Positions 15,899-24,833 of a DNA stretch of 64,000 bases are shown in pieces. Source of the DNA: Acidimicrobiales bacterium (GTDB lineage: Bacteria; Actinomycetota; Acidimicrobiia; Acidimicrobiales; MedAcidi-G1); assembly GCA_030747595.1 (NCBI GenBank), contig JASLKK010000002.1, positions 62,001 through 126,000 on the forward strand. Reading direction: 5' to 3'. Each line of letters opens with the position of its first letter. The stretch's first letter is position 1. Both the position numbers and the translations under genes were made by a program. The notes below the pieces were generated by a model. The model was given only the letters and a program-made list of their open reading frames with translations. It had not been told where the DNA came from and ran no database searches.

Positions 15899-18800
15899 AT
15901 GCGCCCAGAAGACGCCCCGCCGCCAGGTCCACGTCCCTTCCCCCGGGTCCGTCGCCGGTCTGGAGGCTCCATGAAGATCCGGGTGATCGCTGGCGTGGTG
16001 GTGTCGACGTTCTTCATCCTCATGCTGTCGCTGCGGGGAATCGCCGGCTTCTGGACCGACTACCTCTGGTTCGACGCCCTTGGACACGAGGGAGTGTTCG
16101 TATCGGTATTCGGCGCCCAGGTGGTGCTAGTGGCCCTGTTCACCGCCTTGTTCTTCGGGATCCTGTTCACCAACCTCACGGTCGCTGACCGCCTCGCACC
16201 GCCCATCCGTCCGCCGGGTCCGGAAGAGGACCTTCTGCGGAACTACCACCTGATCGTCGGTCGGCGTCGTTGGTTGGTGCGTTTCGTGCTGTCGGGCCTA
16301 TTCGCATTGATCGCCGGGTTCGGGGTGAGCGGCCGGTGGGAGGAGTGGCTGCTGTTCACCAACGGGGTGGACTTCGGTGTGGTCGACGCCCAGTTCGGGC
16401 GCGACATCGGCTTCTACGTGTTCCGTTTGCCGTTCTTGTCGTTCGTGGTCGGGTGGGTGTTCGCCACGCTGATCGTGACGCTGGTCGTCACCACGCTGTT
16501 TCACTACATCAACGGCGGGATCCGCCTCCAGACGACCGGTGAGCGGGTGCAGCCTGCGGTCAAGGCCCACCTCTCGGTGTTGCTGGGACTTGTCGCCCTG
16601 GTGCGGGCCGCCGACTACTGGTTGGCCCGGTTCGAGTTGACCACGTCGGACCGCGGCGCGGTGACCGGCGCAACCTATACCGACGTGAAGGCCCAACTGC
16701 CGGCCATCAACCTGCTGATCCTCATCTCGCTGTTCGCCGTGGCGTTACTCATCGTGAACATCAGGCGGCGCGGTTGGGTGCTGCCCACGCTGGCCGTCGG
16801 CCTGTGGGCCTTCGTGGCCCTGATCATGGGGAACATCTATCCGGCGGTCATCCAGAACCTCCGGGTGGAGCCTGCGGAGTCCGAGAAGGAAGCGCCGTAC
16901 ATCGAGCGCAACATCACGGCGACCCGTGCGGCCTACGGCCTAGACGCCATGATCGAGGTGCAACTCACCGACTTCGATAACCGGGTTACGGCGGCTGACC
17001 TGCGGGCCAATCCGGGCACGGTGCGAAACATCCGGACGCTGGATCCCCTCGTGGTGCAGGGGACCTTCGACCGGCTTCAGGGAGAGCGCGAGTTCTACAC
17101 CTTCGCCGACGAGATGGACACTGATCGGTACACGATCGACGGCGAGACCACCCAGGTGCTGCTCGGTACCCGTGAGCTGGAGTTGAACGAGACCCGATCG
17201 TGGGAAAATCAGCACGTGGCGTTCACGCACGGCTATGGCGTGGCCATGGCGCCGGTGAGTCGAGTCAAGGGCTCGGGCGACCCGGACTTCCTGGTCGGCG
17301 ACTTGCCGGTGTCGATCGACCCGACGGTGGACGTGGTCCTGGACCGGCCGCAGTTGTACATGGGCGAGGGTCTGGGTGGCTACGCGGTGGTCGGTGCGAC
17401 CCGAGACGAGGTCGACTTCACCGATGAGAATCAGGAGACGCAGGCTGTCCGTTATGCCGACATTGGCGGCGACGGTGGCGTGGGGATGGGTTCGATAGTG
17501 CGGCGTGTGGCGTTCGCCCTGCGGTTCGGCCAACTGGAGCCACTGATCTCGAACTTCATCACCGACGAGTCACGGGTGTTTTACGTACGTGACATCCGGA
17601 GCCGGGTCGAGAAGCTGGCGCCCTTCCTGCACTTCGATGCCGACCCGTACCCGGTGCTGGCCGATGGTCGGATCTACTACGTGGTCGACGGGTACACGAC
17701 GACCGACCGCTACCCGTATTCGCAGCCGGCGTCGGTGGGCGAGCTACCGAAGTCGAGTGGGCTGCGTCACGGCCTTAACTACGTCCGGAACTCGGTGAAG
17801 GCCACGGTGGATGCGTTCACCGGCGAGGTCGTGTTGTACGTGGTCGATGAGACCGACCCGCTGGTGGCGGCGTTCTCGTCGGCCTTCGACGGACTCTTCA
17901 CGCCGCTCTCGGAGATGCCGGCGAGTTTGGTGGCCCACCTGCGGTACGCCGAGGACTTGTTCCGACTCCAGTCCGAGATCTGGGGTGCCTACCACGTTGA
18001 CGACACCGAGAACTTCTACCAGCGGGCTTCCGAGTGGGCGGTCTCTCAGGATCCCGGCCGGACCGGAGAGGGTGCGGCCAACGTGATGCTGGTCGATGAA
18101 CAGGGATTTCAGGTTGGGACCCGCCACCGGAGGATGGCGCCGTACCGGACCATGGTGTCGCTGCCGGAGGGCGATGACGCCAGCGGTGACGGGGTTTACG
18201 ATGCAGGGTCGTCTGAAGACGCCGAGTTCGTCATCATGCGGGCGTACGTGCCGTTGGACGAGGACGACGCCCGCAAAGAGCTGGCTGCTTACCTGGTGGG
18301 TCGCAGCGACGGGGATCGACTGGGCGAGCTGGTCGTCTACCGGCCGCCGTCGTCGAATTTCGACGGCCCGGCGTTGGCCGAGGAACGGATACGGAACGAC
18401 GAAGCGGTGGCCAGTCTCCAGACCCTCTTGAGCCAGCGTGGGTCGTCGGTGTTGTTCGGCGAGCTGTTGCTGGTACCCATCGAGGATTCGATTCTCTACG
18501 TCCGGCCGCTGTACGTGCAGGCCGAGGGCGATAGCACGGTGCCGGAACTGGAACGGGTCATCGTGGCCGTCGGCGAGCAGGTTGTGATGGCCGATTCGTT
18601 GCAGGAGGCTCTCGAGGAGCTGACCGGCGCATCGCTAGGCGATCTGTTTCGGGGCATCTCGACTGGGGTTAGCGCCGACACCGCCACCGATGCCACGGGA
18701 ACGGGATCGGGCTCGTCGGGCGATGCTGCTTCGGGGAGCGGGTCCTCGTCGGACAGCAGCATCGGGACGGGATCATCGGTGCCTGACAACCTGGCTGATC

Positions 18801-18928
18801 TGGTGGCCGAGTTGGCTCGCCTGCAGGCGGCGTCGGCGGCTGCGTTGTCGGAGGATCCGGCCGACTGGGCCGAGTTCGGGCGCATTCAGGCCCGGATGCA
18901 GGATCTGGTGGAGGACTTGGCCGGCTAG
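15899..18928 (+). CDS. UPF0182 family large integral membrane protein
   Basis: A 1009-residue protein with about seven membrane helices in its first 320 residues, then a large extracytoplasmic region. The signatures LRGIAGFWTDYLWF, YVERNI-like PYIERNITATRAAYGLD and WENQHVAFTHGYG are typical of UPF0182/COG1615, a family widespread in actinobacteria and cyanobacteria. Its function is not established. A Ser/Gly-rich linker (about 920-960) precedes a helical C-terminus. The start may instead be ATG 15971 just before the first helix. It follows the YlbL-type protease by 26 bp, a neighbour pairing seen in other actinobacteria. Confidence 0.88.
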   Translation: MRPEDAPPPGPRPFPRVRRRSGGSMKIRVIAGVVVSTFFILMLSLRGIAGFWTDYLWFDALGHEGVFVSVFGAQVVLVALFTALFFGILFTNLTVADRLAPPIRPPGPEEDLLRNYHLIVGRRRWLVRFVLSGLFALIAGFGVSGRWEEWLLFTNGVDFGVVDAQFGRDIGFYVFRLPFLSFVVGWVFATLIVTLVVTTLFHYINGGIRLQTTGERVQPAVKAHLSVLLGLVALVRAADYWLARFELTTSDRGAVTGATYTDVKAQLPAINLLILISLFAVALLIVNIRRRGWVLPTLAVGLWAFVALIMGNIYPAVIQNLRVEPAESEKEAPYIERNITATRAAYGLDAMIEVQLTDFDNRVTAADLRANPGTVRNIRTLDPLVVQGTFDRLQGEREFYTFADEMDTDRYTIDGETTQVLLGTRELELNETRSWENQHVAFTHGYGVAMAPVSRVKGSGDPDFLVGDLPVSIDPTVDVVLDRPQLYMGEGLGGYAVVGATRDEVDFTDENQETQAVRYADIGGDGGVGMGSIVRRVAFALRFGQLEPLISNFITDESRVFYVRDIRSRVEKLAPFLHFDADPYPVLADGRIYYVVDGYTTTDRYPYSQPASVGELPKSSGLRHGLNYVRNSVKATVDAFTGEVVLYVVDETDPLVAAFSSAFDGLFTPLSEMPASLVAHLRYAEDLFRLQSEIWGAYHVDDTENFYQRASEWAVSQDPGRTGEGAANVMLVDEQGFQVGTRHRRMAPYRTMVSLPEGDDASGDGVYDAGSSEDAEFVIMRAYVPLDEDDARKELAAYLVGRSDGDRLGELVVYRPPSSNFDGPALAEERIRNDEAVASLQTLLSQRGSSVLFGELLLVPIEDSILYVRPLYVQAEGDSTVPELERVIVAVGEQVVMADSLQEALEELTGASLGDLFRGISTGVSADTATDATGTGSGSSGDAASGSGSSSDSSIGTGSSVPDNLADLVAELARLQAASAAALSEDPADWAEFGRIQARMQDLVEDLAG

Positions 18929-19023
18929 TTCGAATTGGGTCCGTCTCGCTAGTTCATCCCGGCCGGCTCATCCCCGCTGGGTGAGTAGGTCAGCCGGTGA
19001 GATCTGACCGAGTCCTGCCGGGG

Positions 19024-19524
19024 TCAGTCGGCGGGTTGCCAGCCGCTGGTGCGGCGGGCTGTGGACGTGCCCGAGGGGGAGTTGGCACCCCGGGCCCGAG
19101 CCGGGGAGTCGGCGGTGAGGTCCTCGAAGGTCTCGTCGCCGGCCAATGCCGGAGTGGTGATGGGCAGGCCCACCGTAGACAGGGTGGCACTGACCGGGTC
19201 GCCGGCCATTGCCACGCCGGCATGGCCGGCCACCTCGGCGATACGGGCCTCGAGACCGACGGTGACCCGGGATACCTCGGCGAACAGCCGGGCCACGTGG
19301 AGTCGGAGGTCCATGACGTCCTCGCCGTCGGGGTCGATGGCGGCCGAGGTGCCAAGGGCGTCGAACCGGTGCTCCAGGACGTCGACGCGTTCGGCGATCT
19401 CGCGGAGACCGTTGACTAAATCAAGGAGGGTCTGGTCGGCGCCGGGTCCGTTGGCCACGGTCTGGGCGACGGGTCGCCGACCCCGATGGGACTTGACTCG
19501 CTTGGAGTTCCGACGGATGACCAT
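19024..19524 (-). CDS. Hypothetical helical protein
   Basis: A 166-residue protein I do not recognise. A basic N-terminus (MVIRRNSKRVKSHRGRRP) leads into a predicted coiled-coil (about residues 30-85, LLDLVNGLREIAERVDVLEHRF, listed here only as its first part LLDLVNGLREIAERVD), then an Ala/Gly-rich tail. There is no membrane segment. It converges on the UPF0182 gene and is divergent from the lipoprotein gene. Codon use is like the neighbours. Confidence 0.6.
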   Translation of the reverse strand: MVIRRNSKRVKSHRGRRPVAQTVANGPGADQTLLDLVNGLREIAERVDVLEHRFDALGTSAAIDPDGEDVMDLRLHVARLFAEVSRVTVGLEARIAEVAGHAGVAMAGDPVSATLSTVGLPITTPALAGDETFEDLTADSPARARGANSPSGTSTARRTSGWQPAD

Positions 19525-19705
19525 AGGTCGATGTTAGCGACGAGCGGGTTTCCGACAGGTCGCCCACGGAATGGCTTGTTCAAGTTGTCCGGCGCCGCCT
19601 GACTACCCTCCCGTGCGTGATCTTCCGGTGCTCCCTGCCGCTGTCTGAGCCAACCGATTGGGTCGGTCCGGGGACTGCCGTCGGGGCGCGGCGATGGTGG
19701 ATGCG

Positions 19706-20626
19706 ATGACCTGCGGGAGGGTCCGCATGTGGACCGGCGTGTTGGCCGTATTGATGGGGACGCTGTTGCTAGTCGGTTGTGCAGCTGCTGATGGTCGCGA
19801 GATGGTGGCCAACGGCATCGGGCATACGCCGGAACCGACCGAGGCGCCGGTTGTCGAGGAGCCGGAGCCCGAACCGACCAGTTCGCTGCCTGAGGGAACG
19901 ATCCTTGAATCCGGTGGTAGTGCCAATGACGGCGGGTTTGCTTCGGGAGCGGCGCACGGTTCGGTGTACGTGGATTCGATGGCCGGGACGGTCGGTGGGG
20001 CGGGGTCATACAACCTGAGCTACCCGCAACTAGATGGGCTGGAACTGGACCACCCGGTGAATGTGGCGCTCCGGCGTCCGACCGAGGCGATGCGGGCCGA
20101 GTTCGTAGCGGCCATGTCCGAACGGTCTGGTGAGGGGTCAGGCGAGGATTCAGGTGAGGTGATCGGTGGCGACTCGCTTCGGGGGTCGGGCAAGGTCTAC
20201 CTCCTGGACGACCGGTTGGTCAGCGTGGTGTACGAGTTCCGGATCGAGTGGTCGGGCGCGGCCGGTGTAGACGATCGGGTGGATTCGGTGCTGGTTGACC
20301 TGCAGATGGGTGACGAGTTGGGCCTCGAGGATTTGTTTGTACCGGGGAGCCCATGGCTGGAGACGGTCGGATTCTTCGCCCGTCAGGACCTGGTGGACGG
20401 TCTAGGGGATATGGGCCTGTGGCCGGACGGTCGGGGCCTGGAGTCCGAGGCGTCGAACTACTCGGTGTTCGGTCTGACGGTTGCGGAGTTGGTGGTCCGG
20501 TTTGGTCGGTACCAGGTGGCCCCGGGCGCTGCCGGCATGCCGGATGCCACTGTGCGATGGGCGTCGTTGGCTGGGCTGGTGGATCCGGATGGCCCAGCCG
20601 GGCACCTCGCTGCTTCGGCGGGCTGA
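19706..20626 (+). CDS. Lipoprotein with a DUF3298/RsiV-like domain
   Basis: Translated from ATG 19706 it has 306 residues. A signal peptide ends in a lipobox (LLLVGCAA), followed by an acidic Pro/Glu linker (EPTEAPVVEEPEPEP). The globular part (about 115-290) includes NLSYPQLDGL, a stretch on rising and falling strands (VYEFRIEWSGAAG), and DELGLEDLFVPGSPWL. This pattern fits DUF3298/RsiV-type domains that sit outside the membrane, and domain assignment is moderate. Another start at ATG 19727 is possible. It converges with the MttB-family gene 37 bp away. Confidence 0.7.
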   Translation: MTCGRVRMWTGVLAVLMGTLLLVGCAAADGREMVANGIGHTPEPTEAPVVEEPEPEPTSSLPEGTILESGGSANDGGFASGAAHGSVYVDSMAGTVGGAGSYNLSYPQLDGLELDHPVNVALRRPTEAMRAEFVAAMSERSGEGSGEDSGEVIGGDSLRGSGKVYLLDDRLVSVVYEFRIEWSGAAGVDDRVDSVLVDLQMGDELGLEDLFVPGSPWLETVGFFARQDLVDGLGDMGLWPDGRGLESEASNYSVFGLTVAELVVRFGRYQVAPGAAGMPDATVRWASLAGLVDPDGPAGHLAASAG

Positions 20627-20663
20627 TTTGACCGAGGTCCGGAGCGAGTCGCCACCGATCGCC

Positions 20664-22250
20664 TCAGCCCCAGCGGGTCGATGTGGTGAGCGCTCCGACC
20701 GGGAGCCTGATGTCGAACCGGTCGCGGACCCGGGCGTCCAAGTCGGGCGACACGTGCGACGGGAAGTGTGAACCGAGTATCTCGTGCACCCGGAGCCGAG
20801 CCCGTTCGTCAACTGAGGTGGCTCCGGCGTCGAACCAGTCGGCTGGGCTCAGCCGGTCGCCGACCTCCGGATAGATGTACTCGCTTTGCATCAGCGACAG
20901 AGTCTGGTCCTGGCCGAGGAAGTGGCCGGCGCCGAATATGACTGACTTGATGGTCTCGATCGAGAGGGTGTCGGGGGTGACCTCAATGCCGCGGACGGTC
21001 CGGTTGACGGCGCCCAGCATGTCGTTGTCGATGACCAGGGCCTCGTACGAGCAGGCCAGAAGGCTGGCCAGCATCCCCGCTGATTCGTAGACGAGGTTGG
21101 CGCCTGCGTGCCCGGCGAGGGCCACGGTCAGACCCTTCTCGTGGCCGGCCTGGTTGTCGGGAACCTTTGAGTCGGCCATCCCGGCGGCCACGCCGGAGGG
21201 AAGGCCCAGCCAGTTGGCCATCTGGGCCGCTGCCGCGTTGAGAACTGCCTCCTCGCCGGAGCCACCGGTCATGGCACCGGTGCGGAGGTCGGACACGAAC
21301 GGCCACAGGCCCATCACGCATGGATGGCCCGGGTTGAGCAGGTTCACGCACGTAAGCGCTGACAGGCATTCAGCGAGGGCCTGGGCGAGCGACCCGGCTA
21401 GCGCGGCGGGCGACGTAGCGCCGGCCTGCCCGGCCGACAGAAGGTTGATGGGCATGCCGGTTTGGACCTGGGCGACCATGGAACGCACGGCGTCCTCGGC
21501 ATAGCGAAGCGGCGGCACGACGAATGTGTTGTTGGCCACGCAGAACGGCCGTTCGGCGAAGGATCCGGGTCGCCCGCCCAGCATTTCATCGAACATGTCG
21601 ACCACCTCGACTACGTGTTCGGGCTGGAAAAACGACGTGCCCACTGGCTTGGTGGTGCCCATGGCCACCGCGTAGGCGGTGTTCACGTCGAGATCACGTG
21701 ACTCGATCATGTCTCGGGCTACCAGGGTGCGGACGTGGAAGTGGACGTGCTCGAGGGTGTCGACGAGGCGGGCCACGTCAAACACGTCTTGGAGGTCGGA
21801 TGGACGGTGCTTGCGGGTCTCGTGGTCCCATACCGAGACGGCGGCGCCAGCGGTGCCGAAGTGGACGCGGTCGCCGCCGACCACGATGGAGCGGTCGTCG
21901 TCATAACCGTGCCAGGTGAACTCCTTGGCGGCCATGTCGACGGCGTCCTCGACGAGGGATCGGGGGAAGTGGAGGCGCTCGTCATCGTCCAGCCAGCCGC
22001 CGGCTGGGACCACGACCTCGATGAACTCGGGGATGGGGGTGCCCATGCCGAACTCCTCGAGCATGGTCAGCGCCGTTTCGTAGACGGTGCGGCACTCCGA
22101 ATCGGTCAGCGGCTTGAAGGCGCCACCGGACTGACCGGGGTGGACGGCCTTCTCGTCGTCGGACAGTCCGGCGGTCCGTGCGGCGACACGTGCGGCCCGG
22201 CCCCCTGTCCGGCCGGCACGCTTCCCGGGAGTAGGGGTGGTGGCGCTCAT
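20664..22250 (-). CDS. MttB-superfamily methyltransferase (non-pyrrolysine type)
   Basis: A 528-residue protein of the trimethylamine methyltransferase (MttB) family, with typical blocks such as KPVGTSFFQPEHVVEVVDMF, NLLSAGQAGATSPAALAGSLAQ and GAGHFLGQDQTLSLMQSEY, given here only as short key parts. The barrel is uninterrupted by TAG, so it lacks pyrrolysine, as in the glycine-betaine methyltransferase branch (MtgB). Those enzymes pass a methyl group from a quaternary amine to a corrinoid protein. The start ATG 22250 overlaps the stop of the upstream flavoenzyme gene (ATGA at 22247-22250), so translation is coupled. No corrinoid-protein gene is in the window. Exact substrate is an inference. 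Confidence 0.85.
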   Translation of the reverse strand: MSATTPTPGKRAGRTGGRAARVAARTAGLSDDEKAVHPGQSGGAFKPLTDSECRTVYETALTMLEEFGMGTPIPEFIEVVVPAGGWLDDDERLHFPRSLVEDAVDMAAKEFTWHGYDDDRSIVVGGDRVHFGTAGAAVSVWDHETRKHRPSDLQDVFDVARLVDTLEHVHFHVRTLVARDMIESRDLDVNTAYAVAMGTTKPVGTSFFQPEHVVEVVDMFDEMLGGRPGSFAERPFCVANNTFVVPPLRYAEDAVRSMVAQVQTGMPINLLSAGQAGATSPAALAGSLAQALAECLSALTCVNLLNPGHPCVMGLWPFVSDLRTGAMTGGSGEEAVLNAAAAQMANWLGLPSGVAAGMADSKVPDNQAGHEKGLTVALAGHAGANLVYESAGMLASLLACSYEALVIDNDMLGAVNRTVRGIEVTPDTLSIETIKSVIFGAGHFLGQDQTLSLMQSEYIYPEVGDRLSPADWFDAGATSVDERARLRVHEILGSHFPSHVSPDLDARVRDRFDIRLPVGALTTSTRWG

Positions 22251-24709
22251 GCTCGCAGCCTCGCGTTGGTCGGATCGTGGGCCGGACGGTCCAGCACGGT
22301 GGCGGTGTGGCGTTGTCCGAACAGGGTGATCTCGAATGTAGAGCCGGGTGATTCGAAGGCCGGTTCGACGTAGGCGAAGGCCAGTGATCGGTCGACGGTG
22401 TGGCCCCAAGCGCCGCCGGTGGTGATGCCCATACAGCGCGAGCCGTCGCCGACCGGGTCGTAGCAGGGTTCGTTGCCCCGGCAGTCCGAGTCGGTGGTGT
22501 CGACCTCGCAGTACACGAGGACCATGTCGAGGCCGGCGTCGCCCTCCTGTTGGCGCCGGGCCAGGGTGGCATCACGGCCGAGGAAGTTGCGGCCCGAGTC
22601 GAGGTCGACGAAGCGCTCGAGGCGAGCCTCGATAGGGGTGATCTCGGTGGTGAGTTCGCCGCCCCACGCCTTGTAGGCCTTCTCCATTCGCATGACGTTC
22701 ATGGCCGACGAGCCGAAGTGGACCATGCCGTGGGGCTGGCCGGCGGCCACCAGGGTGTCGTACAACTGGGGCATTTGGTCGATGGGGTGGTGGATCTCCC
22801 AGCCGAGCTCGCCGACATAGCTGACCCGCAGGGCGATGCAGTCCACCCCACCAATCTCGACCTGCTGGCAGGTCAGCCACGGCCAGGCATCCGATGACAG
22901 GTCGGCGTCGGTGCAGGCGGCCAGCACGTCGCGGGCCAGGGGGCCGGTCACGGCGAGGATCCCCATCTGGTCGGTCCAGTCCTCGATGGTTACGTCCTCG
23001 TCGGGGAGCACGTGCTGCTGCAGCCAGTCGAGGTCGTGGGTGGAGCCGGCGATGGCCGAGTTGAGGTAGAAGCGATCGTCGGACATGCGGGTGACGGTCA
23101 TCTCGCACTCGATGCCGCCGTGCTCGGTAAGCATGTGGATGAGGCGGATGCCGCTATGGCGGGTTGGGAGCCGGTTGGCCGAGAGGCGGCCAAGGAGGGC
23201 TGCGGCGTCAGGGCCGAACACGCCGAACTTGGCGAAGGCGGTTAGGTCGGCGATGCCCACCCGGTTGCGCACGCCATGGCATTCAGCGCCGACGATGTCA
23301 TGGGCGTTGGAGCGCCGCCACGAGTAGTCCTCGGGTTCGCCGTAGTAGCGGGGACGTTCCCAACCCCAGACGTCCTGCCACTGGGCACCTAGGGCATCGA
23401 GTCGATCGGCGATGGGCGTGCGTTTCATGGGGCGGCCCGCCGAGCGGTACTCGCCGGGCATCCGCACCTGGTACATCTCGTGGTATTCGTCCACGGACTT
23501 GTCGATCGTGTACTGCTGGTCGGACCACGGGCCGAAGCGGCGGGGGTCCATTTCGCGGACGTTGATCTCGGTCTGGCCGTGGACCATCCACTGGGCGAGG
23601 TACTTCCCGGCGCCCGGCCCCTGGGTGATGCCGATGGAGGCGCCGGCGCACATCCAGTAGTTGCGTGCGCCGGCGACGGGGCCCATGAGGTAGCCGCCGT
23701 CGGGGGTGTGGGTGATGGGGCCGCTGACCACCTGTTTGATACCTGCTTCGGCGAACACCGGGAAGCGTTCGGTGGAGATCTCCAACCACGGTGCGAGCTG
23801 TTCAAGGTCGGGTGGGGTCAGGTGGAAGTGAAGGTTCCAGTCGATGCCGTCGACGCCGTAGGTGATGGAGTCGCGGGTCTCGTATGGGCCGATGAGCAGG
23901 CTGTCGATCTCGCGGCGGTAGTAGCACGATGAGCGGGGGTCTCTAATGACGGGCATCTCAACGTCGCATGCCTTCATGGCGTCGAGCGGTTCGGTAATGA
24001 GGTACTGGTGGATCATCGAAACAATGGGGACGTCGATGCCAGACATGGCGCCCAGCTGGGGGGCGTAATGGCCGGCCGCGTTGACGACGTGGTCGCAGGT
24101 GATCTGTTGCTGTTCGCTGGCGTTCCCGTCTCCAGTTTGGGTCGTGACCTGCCAGCGGCCGTCGGGCAGTTGGGTCACGTCCGTGACGAGCGTGTGGCGG
24201 GCGATTCGGGCGCCGAGTTGGCGGGCGCCGACGGCCATGGCGTTGGTGGACCCGGTGGGGTCGGACCAGCCGTCGTGGGGGGTGTGGAATCCCAGGACGA
24301 CGTCGTCGATGGACTCCATGAGGGGGGCCATGGCGCGGATCTCGTCGTGTCCGATGAGGTGCGACTCGATGCCGATCGAATCGAGCATGGCGTCGACGTA
24401 GCGGTACCACTCGGCCTGTTCGTGGTTGACGGCGAGGCGGATCGCGCCGCAACCGTGCCAGCCGGTGGACATGCCGGTCTCGGCTTCGAGGGTGGTGTAC
24501 AGCTCGGCGCCGTAGGCGTGGACCTTGGCCATGTTGAGGCTGCCGATGAAGTGCGGGACGAGGCCTGCGGCGTGCCAGGTGGAGCCCGACGTGAGTTCGC
24601 CCTTCTCGATGAGGAGGGTGTCGGTCCAGCCCTCGTGGGCCAGGTGGTAGAGGAGGCCGACGCCCATGGCGCCGCCCCCGATTATCACGCACTGCGCGTC
24701 GTTGCGCAT
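22247..24709 (-). CDS. Dimethylglycine/sarcosine dehydrogenase-like flavoenzyme with GcvT domain
   Basis: This 820-residue protein has an N-terminal DAO-type FAD domain (VIIGGGAMGVG at about 8-18, then GSTWHAAGLVP), a middle FAO_M-type linker (about 370-430), and a C-terminal aminomethyltransferase (GcvT) folate-binding domain (about 430-810, with IALRVSYVGELGWEIH). This three-part layout is that of dimethylglycine and sarcosine dehydrogenases, which demethylate the amine and pass formaldehyde to tetrahydrofolate. The first gene of a two-gene operon with the MttB-family gene, it lies opposite the IclR gene, whose candidate operator is just upstream of its start. Substrate could also be another N-methyl amine. 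Confidence 0.87.
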   Translation of the reverse strand: MRNDAQCVIIGGGAMGVGLLYHLAHEGWTDTLLIEKGELTSGSTWHAAGLVPHFIGSLNMAKVHAYGAELYTTLEAETGMSTGWHGCGAIRLAVNHEQAEWYRYVDAMLDSIGIESHLIGHDEIRAMAPLMESIDDVVLGFHTPHDGWSDPTGSTNAMAVGARQLGARIARHTLVTDVTQLPDGRWQVTTQTGDGNASEQQQITCDHVVNAAGHYAPQLGAMSGIDVPIVSMIHQYLITEPLDAMKACDVEMPVIRDPRSSCYYRREIDSLLIGPYETRDSITYGVDGIDWNLHFHLTPPDLEQLAPWLEISTERFPVFAEAGIKQVVSGPITHTPDGGYLMGPVAGARNYWMCAGASIGITQGPGAGKYLAQWMVHGQTEINVREMDPRRFGPWSDQQYTIDKSVDEYHEMYQVRMPGEYRSAGRPMKRTPIADRLDALGAQWQDVWGWERPRYYGEPEDYSWRRSNAHDIVGAECHGVRNRVGIADLTAFAKFGVFGPDAAALLGRLSANRLPTRHSGIRLIHMLTEHGGIECEMTVTRMSDDRFYLNSAIAGSTHDLDWLQQHVLPDEDVTIEDWTDQMGILAVTGPLARDVLAACTDADLSSDAWPWLTCQQVEIGGVDCIALRVSYVGELGWEIHHPIDQMPQLYDTLVAAGQPHGMVHFGSSAMNVMRMEKAYKAWGGELTTEITPIEARLERFVDLDSGRNFLGRDATLARRQQEGDAGLDMVLVYCEVDTTDSDCRGNEPCYDPVGDGSRCMGITTGGAWGHTVDRSLAFAYVEPAFESPGSTFEITLFGQRHTATVLDRPAHDPTNARLRA

Positions 24710-24758
24710 GGTGGCCTGCCTTTCGGGGCGACTTATCAGGGATGGCCGCCCAGAGACT

Positions 24759-24780
24759 GTTCCATTTAATGGAACGTTCC
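24759..24780. promoter_or_regulatory. Overlapping palindromes, candidate IclR operator
   Basis: GTTCCATTTAATGGAAC (24759-24775) has perfect 8-bp arms about one central base. Its right half also forms a second palindrome, GGAACGTTCC (24771-24780). The GTTCC/GGAAC half-site therefore occurs three times. Dyads of this size suit IclR-family dimers or tetramers. It lies between the start codons of the DMGDH-like gene (50 bp away) and the IclR gene (54 bp), well placed to control both. Confidence 0.7.
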
Positions 24781-24833
24781 GGTGAGTGGTGTCCTAGACT
24801 ACCGGAATCCAGACGATTGAGCGAACGTTCAGT

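Noticed and set aside
20664-22250. Pyrrolysine-containing MttB
   Set aside because: No in-frame TAG is found in the barrel, so it belongs to the pyrrolysine-free branch; the same holds for the copy at 44.8 kb.
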